DNA from: a virus
IMG/VR virus record: IMGVR_UViG_3300021373_002055
Span: 1-54,252 of that record
Strand: one strand, 5' to 3'
Length of the DNA stretch: 54,252 nt
Positions 24,479 to 32,497 of the stretch are shown here, piece after piece. Position 1 is the stretch's first letter; every line of letters begins with the position of its first letter. A model generated the notes under the pieces. It did not search any database. It was not told the DNA's origin and saw only the letters and a list, made by a program, of their open reading frames with translations. Made by a program: the position numbers and the translations under genes.

Positions 24479-25735
24479 CTATACTTTTTGAAGTTTTGGA
24501 AGTTTTAATTTAGGAAGTTTTAATTCTACTTGCTCTGGTATACTATTAGTACCTTTATCAATAATATCCAATAACAAGTCATATTGTTCAGATACAGCGG
24601 TTTCCGTAAATTTGCTATTAACAAAATATCGTTGACGAGTAGCCAATTGTTTCCATCGTTTATAATTTTTAAGAACGTCTACTAGCATTTTGCTGGCATA
24701 CCCATAATCAACCGTAAACCATTGGGCTTCTTTTAATAAGAAGTTGTTTGCTGCAGATTCATGTATATTAGTTAACGTTCCTGGTAATGCACATATGAAT
24801 TCCTTTTTCAAGAAGTCGGCCTGGCCAGAATAATGTGGAGCAATAATAGGTTTACCTGTTGTAGCAAATTCTAATAACGGTCTTCCGAATCCTTCTGCTT
24901 TTGTAAAACTAATCATGGCTTTAATTTTTTTGTCATTATACAATGCATTCATTTCTGCATTTGTTAAATCTCCATGAAGTAAATACACTGATGGTAGTTT
25001 GTGTTTCTCTGCTCCAAATGTATCTCGTATCTGATTGATTTTGTTTTCAATCTCCCAACGATCTGTTACACTATATGTAGCCCCACTTGTTTTCAGTACT
25101 AGAGCCGGCTTAGTTTTTTTGTCTTTGAATGTTTTAAAGAAACAATGCAACGCGCCGCTTATATTTTTTCGATCTTCCCCCAATTGGCCAGACAACCAAT
25201 GTCCACACATTAAGAATGCTTCTTTTTCTTGGATAGTCGACAAAGCCGGTACCGAAGTAGTTACGTTGTTACTGTCATATATTTTATCATTGAAATATTC
25301 AGATATTACTTGTAAATTGGTAGTTATAGTTTTACCATGTTTTGCTGCCGTATCTTCGAAAGTCTTTTTGGTAAATTCACTTGGTACAATGGTTATTTGC
25401 ATTTGATTGATTCTGTCAATCCATTCTGGGTTACAAACACTTCCTTCTGTCCCTGCTGTGACTCCTATATTGTATTGACCAACTGCTTGAAACTCATTAG
25501 GCACAGTTATTTGTACCCAGATATCTGGCTTAGTTTGTAATGGTAATCCTATAAACTTTTGTCGCCACTCAGTAGGTATAGGATATGTAAATGGAGTATT
25601 GCCCCATGGCATTGAAAGCAGATTAATATCCCATTCATCTTTTTTCTTGTCTATAAATTGTTTAATAACTTCTCGGGCATGATGTCCGTAACCAGATTGT
25701 GTTGCTACTGGTGATGATATAACTACTTTTCTCAT
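24479..25735 (-). CDS. GT4-type glycosyltransferase
   Basis: A 418-residue GT-B transferase. VVISSPVATQSGYGHHAREV forms the N-lobe loop, and KAMISFTKAEGFGRPLLEFA carries the E-x7-E donor site, followed by TTGKPIIAPHYSGQADFL. It ends in the odd tail VELKLPKLKLPKLQKV. A matching KLPKLQ stands at the N-terminus of the upstream partner gene. The start overlaps that gene as TAATG. Sugar and acceptor unknown. Confidence 0.85.
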   Translation of the reverse strand: MRKVVISSPVATQSGYGHHAREVIKQFIDKKKDEWDINLLSMPWGNTPFTYPIPTEWRQKFIGLPLQTKPDIWVQITVPNEFQAVGQYNIGVTAGTEGSVCNPEWIDRINQMQITIVPSEFTKKTFEDTAAKHGKTITTNLQVISEYFNDKIYDSNNVTTSVPALSTIQEKEAFLMCGHWLSGQLGEDRKNISGALHCFFKTFKDKKTKPALVLKTSGATYSVTDRWEIENKINQIRDTFGAEKHKLPSVYLLHGDLTNAEMNALYNDKKIKAMISFTKAEGFGRPLLEFATTGKPIIAPHYSGQADFLKKEFICALPGTLTNIHESAANNFLLKEAQWFTVDYGYASKMLVDVLKNYKRWKQLATRQRYFVNSKFTETAVSEQYDLLLDIIDKGTNSIPEQVELKLPKLKLPKLQKV

Positions 25736-27204
25736 TATGCTATTCCTATGTTTTCGTATTGTTTTTCTTCAACTTTATTAAATGTGTATCTAGGGCGGCT
25801 CAAAGGTCGACTAATTAATAAATCAGTCATTTCGATAACTTTGTCTGCCATTTGCTTTGCGGTTAATCCATTATCCAAACAAAACTGTCTACCTCTTGCG
25901 CCTAATGCTAGTCTTGAAAATAAATCCATATCCCACCAATGATGCATAGCATCTGCTACATCTTCTGGTTGACATCTATCGTCAAATATATACGGTGTTG
26001 GCACACTTCCTTGTAATGATCTGTTGCTTGGAAATACTGGTTTAGCCCAAGCCCCATGTCTATTATATTTACCCATATGATTAGTTGGAAATTCTCCATC
26101 GAATCGTATCCATTCATCATTTTCATCTAGGAATCCACATTGGTCTTGAAGACCTCCGGTAACATTGTTTATGATAGGTGTTCCTGCTAGCATTGATTCT
26201 GTGCTACTTAGTCCCCAACCTTCATTGCTGGCTATATTCACAACTACATCGGCAACGTTATACATTGCATTAAGATCCTGTACAGAAAGTTTAGCTTCTG
26301 AAAACATTATTTTACAATCCGGAGCAATATTCTTTGCAACTGCTCTTAAATCAGTTCCGTTGCCATCAGTTGGCGTTGTGTGCATAAGCAGCATTGTTTT
26401 GCTTCGTTGTTGTGGCGTTAACTTGTCATTGAACATTTTAAATGCAAGTATCACATCACCTGGTTGTTTTCTTCTTATATTCCTATTATTCCAAAATACT
26501 ACAAAATCTGCGCCATTGGCTTCTTTTATTTGTTTGTGCATATTTTGATATTCGGGTTTATTTCGATCTAATGGTGTATATACATTTTCGTCTAATCCAT
26601 GTGGTACATATCCGGTAATGATACCTTTTTGATCTTTTTCTTCTGAATCATAGTCATATACCTCAAATCCATTCTGTTTAAGCACTTCTCTGTGTATATT
26701 GTCTGACTGCTTACTGATTCCCATAATCATATCGCAACTACCGTAAAATGGGGCGTTCCACATTGGATACGGGAGATCGTCCCAAATTGAAAGATATGAA
26801 ATAGGAGTACCATATGTAGTTTTAATTTCGTGCTCTAAAGCATATAACCATGTCCAATATCTTGGATCGGTAAAATGCATAATAACATCTGGCTTTTCTT
26901 GATTTAATATTGAGAATAGTACATTACGATCGCCATATCCTGTCCATGGAATAACTTTTACATCAGCATCCGTAACACCCGTCTCTTGAGCTACTTGTTG
27001 TGATACATCTTGACCCTTACCGTGATTGGGATGCTCAAGAGCTGCTCCTAGTTGCACCCAATCATAATGGTGAACTGTTTTCATGATTATTTCACGACTA
27101 ATAGTTCCAATACCACTTGGTAAACGAAAATCATCAGATAGTAATAATATTTTTTTCTTTGTTGGTTTGTTAGCTTCTACTGGTTGTAGCTTTGGTAACT
27201 TCAT
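25735..27204 (-). CDS. GT4-type glycosyltransferase (489 aa)
   Basis: A 489-residue GT-B transferase. The N-lobe has KKKILLLSDDFRLPSGIGTI, and the donor site is NIASNEGWGLSSTESMLAGT followed by PIINNVTGG. It starts with a MKLPKLQPVE tag shared with its neighbour's C-terminus. First gene of the glycan island in transcription order. It has a ribosome site (AAGGAG, 27210-27215) and an ATATTTAT box (27227-27234) upstream. Confidence 0.87.
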   Translation of the reverse strand: MKLPKLQPVEANKPTKKKILLLSDDFRLPSGIGTISREIIMKTVHHYDWVQLGAALEHPNHGKGQDVSQQVAQETGVTDADVKVIPWTGYGDRNVLFSILNQEKPDVIMHFTDPRYWTWLYALEHEIKTTYGTPISYLSIWDDLPYPMWNAPFYGSCDMIMGISKQSDNIHREVLKQNGFEVYDYDSEEKDQKGIITGYVPHGLDENVYTPLDRNKPEYQNMHKQIKEANGADFVVFWNNRNIRRKQPGDVILAFKMFNDKLTPQQRSKTMLLMHTTPTDGNGTDLRAVAKNIAPDCKIMFSEAKLSVQDLNAMYNVADVVVNIASNEGWGLSSTESMLAGTPIINNVTGGLQDQCGFLDENDEWIRFDGEFPTNHMGKYNRHGAWAKPVFPSNRSLQGSVPTPYIFDDRCQPEDVADAMHHWWDMDLFSRLALGARGRQFCLDNGLTAKQMADKVIEMTDLLISRPLSRPRYTFNKVEEKQYENIGIA

Positions 27205-27233
27205 TTAAACTCCTTATAACTTTTATATAAATA

Positions 27234-27632
27234 TCAGCCTAGTACAACTACCGGCTTTTTTTGTTTATTAATATTTGTATATGCTGTTTTTAAAAATGGA
27301 TCCATTTTATCTTCGTTAGTCATTATGATCATATAATCACAATTTTCTGCAATGAGTTTCATTCTGTGATGCAATTGACTGAAATGATATGATTTACCAT
27401 AATATGTTTTAGGCATTGCTGAGTATAAGTTATACCCTGAATAAGACGGATTATATTCTTTATATGACATTCCAAATTCTAATGCATATTTTCTAACCAT
27501 ATGATTTGCGCCTTCGGCACCACCAGCACCTATAATTGTAACATTTTCATATTTAGTTTTTAACTCCCGCAATGCTTCTTGAACTTTGCGTCTGTTCTGC
27601 CAATGTTTATTTCCTATCAATGCAACTTTCAT
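27234..27632 (-). CDS. SLOG/DUF2493-like nucleotide-binding protein
   Basis: A 132-residue Rossmann-like protein. MKVALIGNKHWQNRRKVQEA is followed by NVTIIGAGGAEGANHMVRKY, the G-A-x-G-A-(D/N) helix start of the YspA/DUF2493 branch of SLOG proteins. SLOG proteins bind or sense nucleotide derivatives. It overlaps the nuclease gene by 4 bases. Its ligand is unknown. Confidence 0.72.
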   Translation of the reverse strand: MKVALIGNKHWQNRRKVQEALRELKTKYENVTIIGAGGAEGANHMVRKYALEFGMSYKEYNPSYSGYNLYSAMPKTYYGKSYHFSQLHHRMKLIAENCDYMIIMTNEDKMDPFLKTAYTNINKQKKPVVVLG

Positions 27633-28591
27633 TCTCGTATTCTATTTTCTTTAGGACAATTAACATAGTCTGTCTTGAACGGGCACCATTTACAATTCTT
27701 TGCACCTTTGCCTGCTAATGCTAAATATTTACGGTCTGCATTTTTATTGCCCTCGCCATCAAAGCACTCTTCGATAAATGTATCAATTCGCTTCTGCACT
27801 TTCTTTTGTGTAACTGTGCCAGAAGATGGTCTATGTTGTTGTATTCGTTTCTGTGGGAACATTGAGTTTTCCATTAGCTTTCGTTTAACTATGAAAAATT
27901 CTACATTAATATTTTCTTTAGGTATTCCATACTGATCAGAAAAATAATTTTTATATGTAACCAATTGAGCTGATTTTAATGAGTCGGCTTTTTGATATTT
28001 ATTCCATCCCATTCTGCTTGTTTTAATATCAATAATATCAATAGTATTAGTAGGTTTATGTCGTATAACTAAATCCATAAAGCCATACCAATATACTGAC
28101 TCATTTTTTGTAGATGCTTGTGTACATAATTCCATTTCAATACCTAATAATTCGTAGTCACGACTTGAAAAGTATTGGCCTCTTCTTTTCTTAAACCATT
28201 CTAATATAGCTACACCATCTTGATGATACTCTGCTAATTGTAATGGATTCGAAAAATGTTCTCCGTCTTTATCAGAAACACATTTGCTATATTCAGTTTT
28301 AATATTATCCATTAACAATGCTGACAAATCTATACTATCAGCTCTTTTAACAGAATCGGTATACATAACCGTTAAATAATGTTGAAACGTTTCGTGAAAT
28401 GCCGTACCAAATACAGTTTCTATAGAAGAAGTAAATGGAGCTAATCCATCTATATATGCAAGTTTCCAATTCAATGGACAACGCTCATACATACTCCATT
28501 GAGAATATGATATTCTTCTAGGCACCGACTTAGGGTCTCGTACTGCTAGTTTATATATTGGACTAATATAGTTTACGCTTTCCTTACTCAT
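27629..28591 (-). CDS. RecB/Cas4-like PD-(D/E)XK nuclease with Fe-S cysteines
   Basis: A 320-residue nuclease. The RecB-type core is GTAFHETFQH, then ELLGIEMEL, FMDLVIRHK and TIDIIDIKTSRMG (the D...DxK part). C38 plus C300-x2-C303-x8-C312 form the four-cysteine layout of AddB/Cas4 4Fe-4S nucleases, where the cluster clamps the N- and C-termini. Likely roles are host DNA breakdown or recombination end-processing with UvsX and gp32. A TATAAATA sequence lies upstream on the coding strand near 28605. Not part of a CRISPR locus. Confidence 0.85.
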   Translation of the reverse strand: MSKESVNYISPIYKLAVRDPKSVPRRISYSQWSMYERCPLNWKLAYIDGLAPFTSSIETVFGTAFHETFQHYLTVMYTDSVKRADSIDLSALLMDNIKTEYSKCVSDKDGEHFSNPLQLAEYHQDGVAILEWFKKRRGQYFSSRDYELLGIEMELCTQASTKNESVYWYGFMDLVIRHKPTNTIDIIDIKTSRMGWNKYQKADSLKSAQLVTYKNYFSDQYGIPKENINVEFFIVKRKLMENSMFPQKRIQQHRPSSGTVTQKKVQKRIDTFIEECFDGEGNKNADRKYLALAGKGAKNCKWCPFKTDYVNCPKENRIRE

Positions 28592-28654
28592 TACACGTTT
28601 TATTTATAATATAAGGAAATTATTAGTATATACCAAATTCTATTCAGATATAAT

Positions 28655-29128
28655 TTATGATTTTTTCTTGAACTTAATCGGCCATTTCCATCCGACATTA
28701 AGCACATGTATATATTCACCTCGACCGGATTGACCTGTACCCATTTCGGCACAAAAAGTAAAGAATCCTAAATCATCGATTTTAATGTGATACTGTGCAT
28801 ATAGCATAGCTGGTCTAAATCTCACACCTAATATGATACTAGCATTTTCAATACCACCCATATCATAATAAGATCCTAAACCTATTTTTGCAGTCCATAT
28901 ATCGGGAAAAGAAACACCTGCTGATATGTCAATTAAACTATAATCACCAAAATCTGATGTTCGGCCGATGCATAGTGAAGTAAATGGAAGATTACTAACC
29001 TCCCAATCATCAATAACACCTATACCGGTATTTGCTTCTACGTATATTTGATTATCCGGACGAAATTGTCTTGTTTGTCCTAGGAGGAGGGTAGGGGCTA
29101 GTAGTAATACTAATAGTATGCGTTTCAT
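28655..29128 (-). CDS. Small exported outer-membrane beta-strand protein
   Basis: A 157-residue protein with a signal peptide (MKRILLVLLLAPTLLLGQ) and alternating strands (TGIGVIDDWEVSNLPFTSLC, SIILGVRFRPAMLYAQYHIK), ending in VLNVGWKWPIKFKKKS. This suits a small eight-stranded barrel. The basic tail is unusual for barrel biogenesis. It is a second phage-encoded exported barrel besides that at 10.0-11.1 kb, yet it sits beside replication genes. Likely early expressed. Function unknown; superinfection exclusion is one option. Confidence 0.62.
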   Translation of the reverse strand: MKRILLVLLLAPTLLLGQTRQFRPDNQIYVEANTGIGVIDDWEVSNLPFTSLCIGRTSDFGDYSLIDISAGVSFPDIWTAKIGLGSYYDMGGIENASIILGVRFRPAMLYAQYHIKIDDLGFFTFCAEMGTGQSGRGEYIHVLNVGWKWPIKFKKKS

Positions 29129-29210
29129 ATCTATATCTCTTTGTCATATTTAATGTAAATTAGTTGTAAATTTATTATAAATATAGAACTCTAACGCATT
29201 CCATTAACAA

Positions 29211-29444
29211 TTATTGAAATTCTTTTAGATAGATATCGATTACGTCTTTTGTTTTTTGTAAATCCTGTTCAAATTTGCCTTTTCGTCGGCATCTTACAAT
29301 TCGTTTAAGTATGTCAAATTCATATGCATTAAGCTCCCACTCAGTTGCAAATTTATATAAACTGTCTTTGCCTGTATAATGTTTCTGTGTGTGTATTGTG
29401 TCACCTTCGAAATCAATTGTTTCGCCTTGCTTATTTACAAACAT
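29211..29444 (-). CDS. DUF3310-like small protein
   Basis: A 77-residue protein. The end LNAYEFDILKRIVRCRRKGK followed by QDLQKTKDVIDIYLKEF resembles the DUF3310 helix pair (N-A-x-K-Y-(I/L)-x-R-x-x-x-K...DL-K-A-x-x-Y-L), common in phages near nucleotide metabolism genes. The resemblance is moderate. It sits directly after the gp62 stop with no spacer. Confidence 0.5.
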   Translation of the reverse strand: MFVNKQGETIDFEGDTIHTQKHYTGKDSLYKFATEWELNAYEFDILKRIVRCRRKGKFEQDLQKTKDVIDIYLKEFQ

Positions 29445-29876
29445 TTACTTTATTCCTTTCATCATTTTTTTCTTCTCTGCTGCAGTATACCCATATAATG
29501 ATAGTATACGATCACAAGAATCTTTATTCAACAATTCTAAATATTCAGTAGATTCACTTTTGCTTACCTGATAATGATCTGCTAATTGCGTAATTAATTT
29601 TGGGTCATACTTATCAGACTTTTTGCCTTTAACATATTTTGCAAATGCTTTGTTATTAGGAAGCAGATCATGATACAATTTATATGTGTCTCTGGGTTTC
29701 AACTGGCCTATAGTATAGCATTGAAGTTCATTGACAAGATCCGTTAACTCCATTCTCATTGATAGCCAACGATTCACAATAAATGGAGAGAACTTTTTTT
29801 GCTCTACATCAGTCCATTTATTCCAAGCTTTCTTTTTGCTTGTTATACCTCCAATAAAATCAAATATTGTTGCCAT
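29445..29876 (-). CDS. 62: Clamp loader small subunit, T4 gp62-like
   Basis: A 143-residue protein with the wording of T4-like clamp loader subunit A: FSPFIVNRWLSMRMELTDLV, LKPRDTYKLYHDLLPNNKAF, AKYVKGKKSD and a helical end QVSKSESTEYLELLNK. In T4, gp62 with four gp44 subunits loads the gp45 clamp. The gp44 and gp45 genes lie 0.5-2.6 kb upstream on the same strand, which supports the call. Overlaps the preceding gene by one base (TAATG). Confidence 0.82.
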   Translation of the reverse strand: MATIFDFIGGITSKKKAWNKWTDVEQKKFSPFIVNRWLSMRMELTDLVNELQCYTIGQLKPRDTYKLYHDLLPNNKAFAKYVKGKKSDKYDPKLITQLADHYQVSKSESTEYLELLNKDSCDRILSLYGYTAAEKKKMMKGIK

Positions 29877-30091
29877 TATAAATTATATTTTTTTCGCCAT
29901 TTAGCTTCAAAATCCGGACCCATTCCCATTTCTAATATTATAGCATTTTCTGGGATACCAACCAATTTTTTTGCTGTTAATATATCATCGATACTCTTAC
30001 GTTTATATGTTTTAATTTTTGTCTTTGCATTGCTGCGATTACTTGTTTTAAAAACTAGAGTAATTGTTCCCTTTAAGATCTTATCTGCCAT
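29876..30091 (-). CDS. Small basic hypothetical protein (71 aa)
   Basis: A 71-residue basic protein, MADKILKGTITLVFKTSNRS, followed by a helical segment (SIDDILTAKKLVGIPENAII) and a Trp/Arg end. It lies between the clamp loader subunits and is overlapped by the neighbouring 48-aa gene. Not recognised. A regulator or replication partner is possible by position only. Confidence 0.55.
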   Translation of the reverse strand: MADKILKGTITLVFKTSNRSNAKTKIKTYKRKSIDDILTAKKLVGIPENAIILEMGMGPDFEAKWRKKYNL

Positions 30092-30219
30092 AATCTTTTT
30101 ATTATTAATTTAGGTTTAAACTGTATTAAACTTTCATGATTTGCTACAATTATATCAATTAGATTAATATGAGCAAAATGATCTGGACATAGTCCTATTA
30201 CATGTAATACTTCGTGCAT
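30073..30219 (-). CDS. 48-aa protein with HExxHxxG motif
   Basis: I use the ATG at 30219, one base after the stop of the upstream gene, rather than the ATG at 30279 that runs 59 bases into it. The product starts MHEVLHVIGLCPDHFAHINL and is 48 residues. HEVLHVIG resembles the metzincin HExxHxxG zinc motif, with further Cys and His residues (C, D-H, H) close by. It is far too small for a known metzincin, so a small zinc-binding protein is more likely. Conserved across phages as far as I recall, without known function. Confidence 0.55.
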   Translation of the reverse strand: MHEVLHVIGLCPDHFAHINLIDIIVANHESLIQFKPKLIIKRLWQIRS

Positions 30220-30220
30220 A

Positions 30221-30418
30221 TTATTGATTTGCGTGTTCCAATTGATTTTCATTGAATATATGTAATAATCCAAATTCATCCATTTCTCCTACAATTCGAA
30301 TATCTCCTTTAAGGGTTTGAAATACTCCTACTATAGTACATGGAAATGCATATCCTTTTGGTTTTACTGCTTTGTCGCCAACTTTAAATTTACTTTTCAT
30401 TTTAACCTTATATTTCAT
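30221..30418 (-). CDS. SH3-like small protein (65 aa)
   Basis: A 65-residue protein with the strand pattern FKVGDKAVKPKGYAFPCTIV, then GVFQTLKGDIRIVGEMDEFG and LLHIFNENQLE. This is a small SH3/KOW-like barrel common in phages. It overlaps the gp44 start region by 11 bases. A nucleic-acid or protein docking role is likely, but no partner is known. Confidence 0.7.
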   Translation of the reverse strand: MKYKVKMKSKFKVGDKAVKPKGYAFPCTIVGVFQTLKGDIRIVGEMDEFGLLHIFNENQLEHANQ

Positions 30419-31334
30419 TCATAATATTAACAAACATAGCCATTATGTTTATTTCTTTGTCTACCACCGTAGCATCTTTAAACTGTGCTTCTGCAATAAT
30501 CAATATAATTGCAGCAATATGACCTGTAGCAAACTCTTCTAAATTATCATATAAAAATGTATATAAAGGTGTAAAGTCTTTTACTTTGCTATCTGCAATA
30601 CATTGTCGTATTTTATTAAAGGTTGCTTTTTTGTCTTTAGCTGTTTTAAGCATTTCCAATACCTCGGTCATATAATTTGCTTGTATTGCACTAGCTTTGT
30701 CTAATTGCAACACACCATCTACCACTGAAGCTTGAGCAGCATTGATTGCTCTTCGTATATCCGGATATGATGCATTGATAATTGCTGCAATATCCTGAAT
30801 GTCGTATGTAACCCCTTTTTGTTCTAACACCGTAACTAATCGCTTTGCCACATCTGTTTTATTAGGAGGTGTTATTGCAAATGTCTGACATCTGCTTTGT
30901 ATTGGGTCGATAATCTTTTCTACATAATTACATGTTAATATGAATCGAGTAGTTTTGCTATATGTTTCCATTAGGTTTCGCAGAGCTGCTTGAGCATTAG
31001 GTGTCAAATAGTCTGCTTCATCTAATATCACAATCTTCCAACGTTTAAATCCTACAGTTGATGCATAACGCTTAATCTTGTCTCGAACTGCATCTACTGA
31101 GTTTTCGTCTGATGCGTTAATATACATCATATCAGCATCCACACTACCAGCAATAATTTTTGCTAAAGTTGTCTTACCGGTTCCAGCTGGTCCAAAGAAT
31201 AACAAATGCGGAACATCCCCATTCTTAATGAATATCTTGACTTTGTCAATAATATGCTCATTACCAATATATCCATCCATTGTGTCTGGGCGGAAGGATT
31301 CTACCCATAATGTATTTTCTGTTACTCCAAACAT
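30408..31334 (-). CDS. 44: Clamp loader ATPase, T4 gp44-like
   Basis: A 308-residue RFC-small-subunit-type AAA+ ATPase. Walker A is GPAGTGKTTLAK, Walker B VILDEADYL, sensor 1 RFILTCNYVEKI and the SRC arginine-finger motif IDPIQSRCQTF. The length and C-terminal collar helices match T4 gp44 (319 aa). It opens and loads gp45 onto primer-template DNA with gp62. It sits in a gp45-dUTPase-gp44-gp62 run. Confidence 0.93.
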   Translation of the reverse strand: MFGVTENTLWVESFRPDTMDGYIGNEHIIDKVKIFIKNGDVPHLLFFGPAGTGKTTLAKIIAGSVDADMMYINASDENSVDAVRDKIKRYASTVGFKRWKIVILDEADYLTPNAQAALRNLMETYSKTTRFILTCNYVEKIIDPIQSRCQTFAITPPNKTDVAKRLVTVLEQKGVTYDIQDIAAIINASYPDIRRAINAAQASVVDGVLQLDKASAIQANYMTEVLEMLKTAKDKKATFNKIRQCIADSKVKDFTPLYTFLYDNLEEFATGHIAAIILIIAEAQFKDATVVDKEINIMAMFVNIMNEI

Positions 31335-31341
31335 AATTTAT

Positions 31342-31773
31342 TTATTTATTACCTGTTGATCCAAATCCGTGTTCGCCTCGTTTAGTACCTGTTAGACTTG
31401 TTACTGGATTCCATTCTATTCGTTCTACTTTGTTCATTACCAATTGACCAATTCTTTCTCCTTTTTGCAAAAAGACTTGTTCTTTTCCATGATTAATCAA
31501 GATTACTCCTATTTCTCCTCTATAATCTGCATCTATTGTGCCAGGACTATTCAATACGGTTATTCCTTTAGACAAAGCCAATCCGCTTCTAGGTCTAACT
31601 TGAATTTCATAGCCAATTGGAATTTCAACGGATAATCCTGTTTTAACTAACAATTTATCACCCGGATTGATAGTGGCATCATGATTAGATCTTATATCAC
31701 AACCAGCCGCAGCTGCGGTTTCTGCCATTGGCAATTTAATGCCAGCGTCTTTTACTACTACGTTAACTTGCAT
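31342..31773 (-). CDS. dut: dUTP pyrophosphatase
   Basis: A 143-residue trimeric-type dUTPase with all five motifs: AGCDIRS (1), RPRSGLAL (2), GTIDADYRGEIGVIL (3, catalytic Asp), ERIGQLV (4) and RGEHGFGSTG (5). It hydrolyses dUTP to dUMP, keeping uracil out of DNA and feeding dTMP synthesis. It is one base from the clamp gene. Full length. Confidence 0.95.
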   Translation of the reverse strand: MQVNVVVKDAGIKLPMAETAAAAGCDIRSNHDATINPGDKLLVKTGLSVEIPIGYEIQVRPRSGLALSKGITVLNSPGTIDADYRGEIGVILINHGKEQVFLQKGERIGQLVMNKVERIEWNPVTSLTGTKRGEHGFGSTGNK

Positions 31774-31774
31774 A

Positions 31775-32485
31775 TTAATTTTGTAATTGTACTAACCAAT
31801 AATTGGACTCAAAATCACTACCATCAAAGTCAATTCTTGATAATCCTTGACTCGAAACATGCATTGTACCTTTGTCGCCTTTATTAGCAACTAATACTTC
31901 CTTGAGCTTATCAGCACTAAAACATATTGGCTCTAAATCACCTTCAGAAGTCGTACCAACAGAAAATGTAATGTTGTCTGAATTAACGGTTGAATAGTTA
32001 ATAATAAATTTAATTTCTCCATTGACTACTTGCACTGCAAAATTCTTAGCATCTGGTAATGCATTTTTTGCTTTGATAAATTTTGTCACAAATTCATCGT
32101 CTATTGGCAGAGTCACTTCATATGGTGGCTCAGCATTGATAGCGGGAACTGCAGGAATAACGGTTGTGTCTGCTAACATGAAAGTTGCTTTAGTGCTCCC
32201 TTCGCTAATCTTCATAGCATAGTTTTTACCGGCAGCATCTTGTACATCTATATTGATGTTTTCGCCAACTGCAGACAACATTTTCATCAATGCTCCTGTA
32301 TGATTGATACCCAATTCTCCCTTCATAAAAGGAGTCGTTTTCCATTGCAGTTTCCCAACCACAGTTTGATCCATGTCGATAAGTTCACAACCTACCCCTG
32401 TTTCATTTTCTTTTAATATTACCGCTTCGCAATTACCTGCAAGATAATAACGATTGATAAATGATTGTAATTTACTTTTTTCCAT
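31775..32485 (-). CDS. 45: Sliding clamp, T4 gp45-like
   Basis: A 236-residue sliding clamp. The N-terminal LQSFINRYYLAGNCEAVILK, the middle MSEITGALMKML-like segment (NHTGALMKMLSAV) and the strand-rich C-terminus DFESNYWLVQLQN fit the T4 gp45/PCNA-type fold at nearly the same length (T4: 228 aa). Three copies would encircle DNA and tether gp43. Its place directly upstream of dUTPase and gp44 supports the call. Confidence 0.88.
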   Translation of the reverse strand: MEKSKLQSFINRYYLAGNCEAVILKENETGVGCELIDMDQTVVGKLQWKTTPFMKGELGINHTGALMKMLSAVGENINIDVQDAAGKNYAMKISEGSTKATFMLADTTVIPAVPAINAEPPYEVTLPIDDEFVTKFIKAKNALPDAKNFAVQVVNGEIKFIINYSTVNSDNITFSVGTTSEGDLEPICFSADKLKEVLVANKGDKGTMHVSSQGLSRIDFDGSDFESNYWLVQLQN

Positions 32486-32497
32486 TGTATAACCTAA

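Noticed and set aside
27629-28591. Cas4 of a CRISPR system
   Set aside because: No repeats, Cas1 or Cas2 nearby; the RecB/Cas4-type nuclease is common as a stand-alone phage gene.
30073-30279. 68-residue reading starting at 30279
   Set aside because: It overlaps the SH3-like gene by 59 bases, while the ATG at 30219 follows that stop directly.
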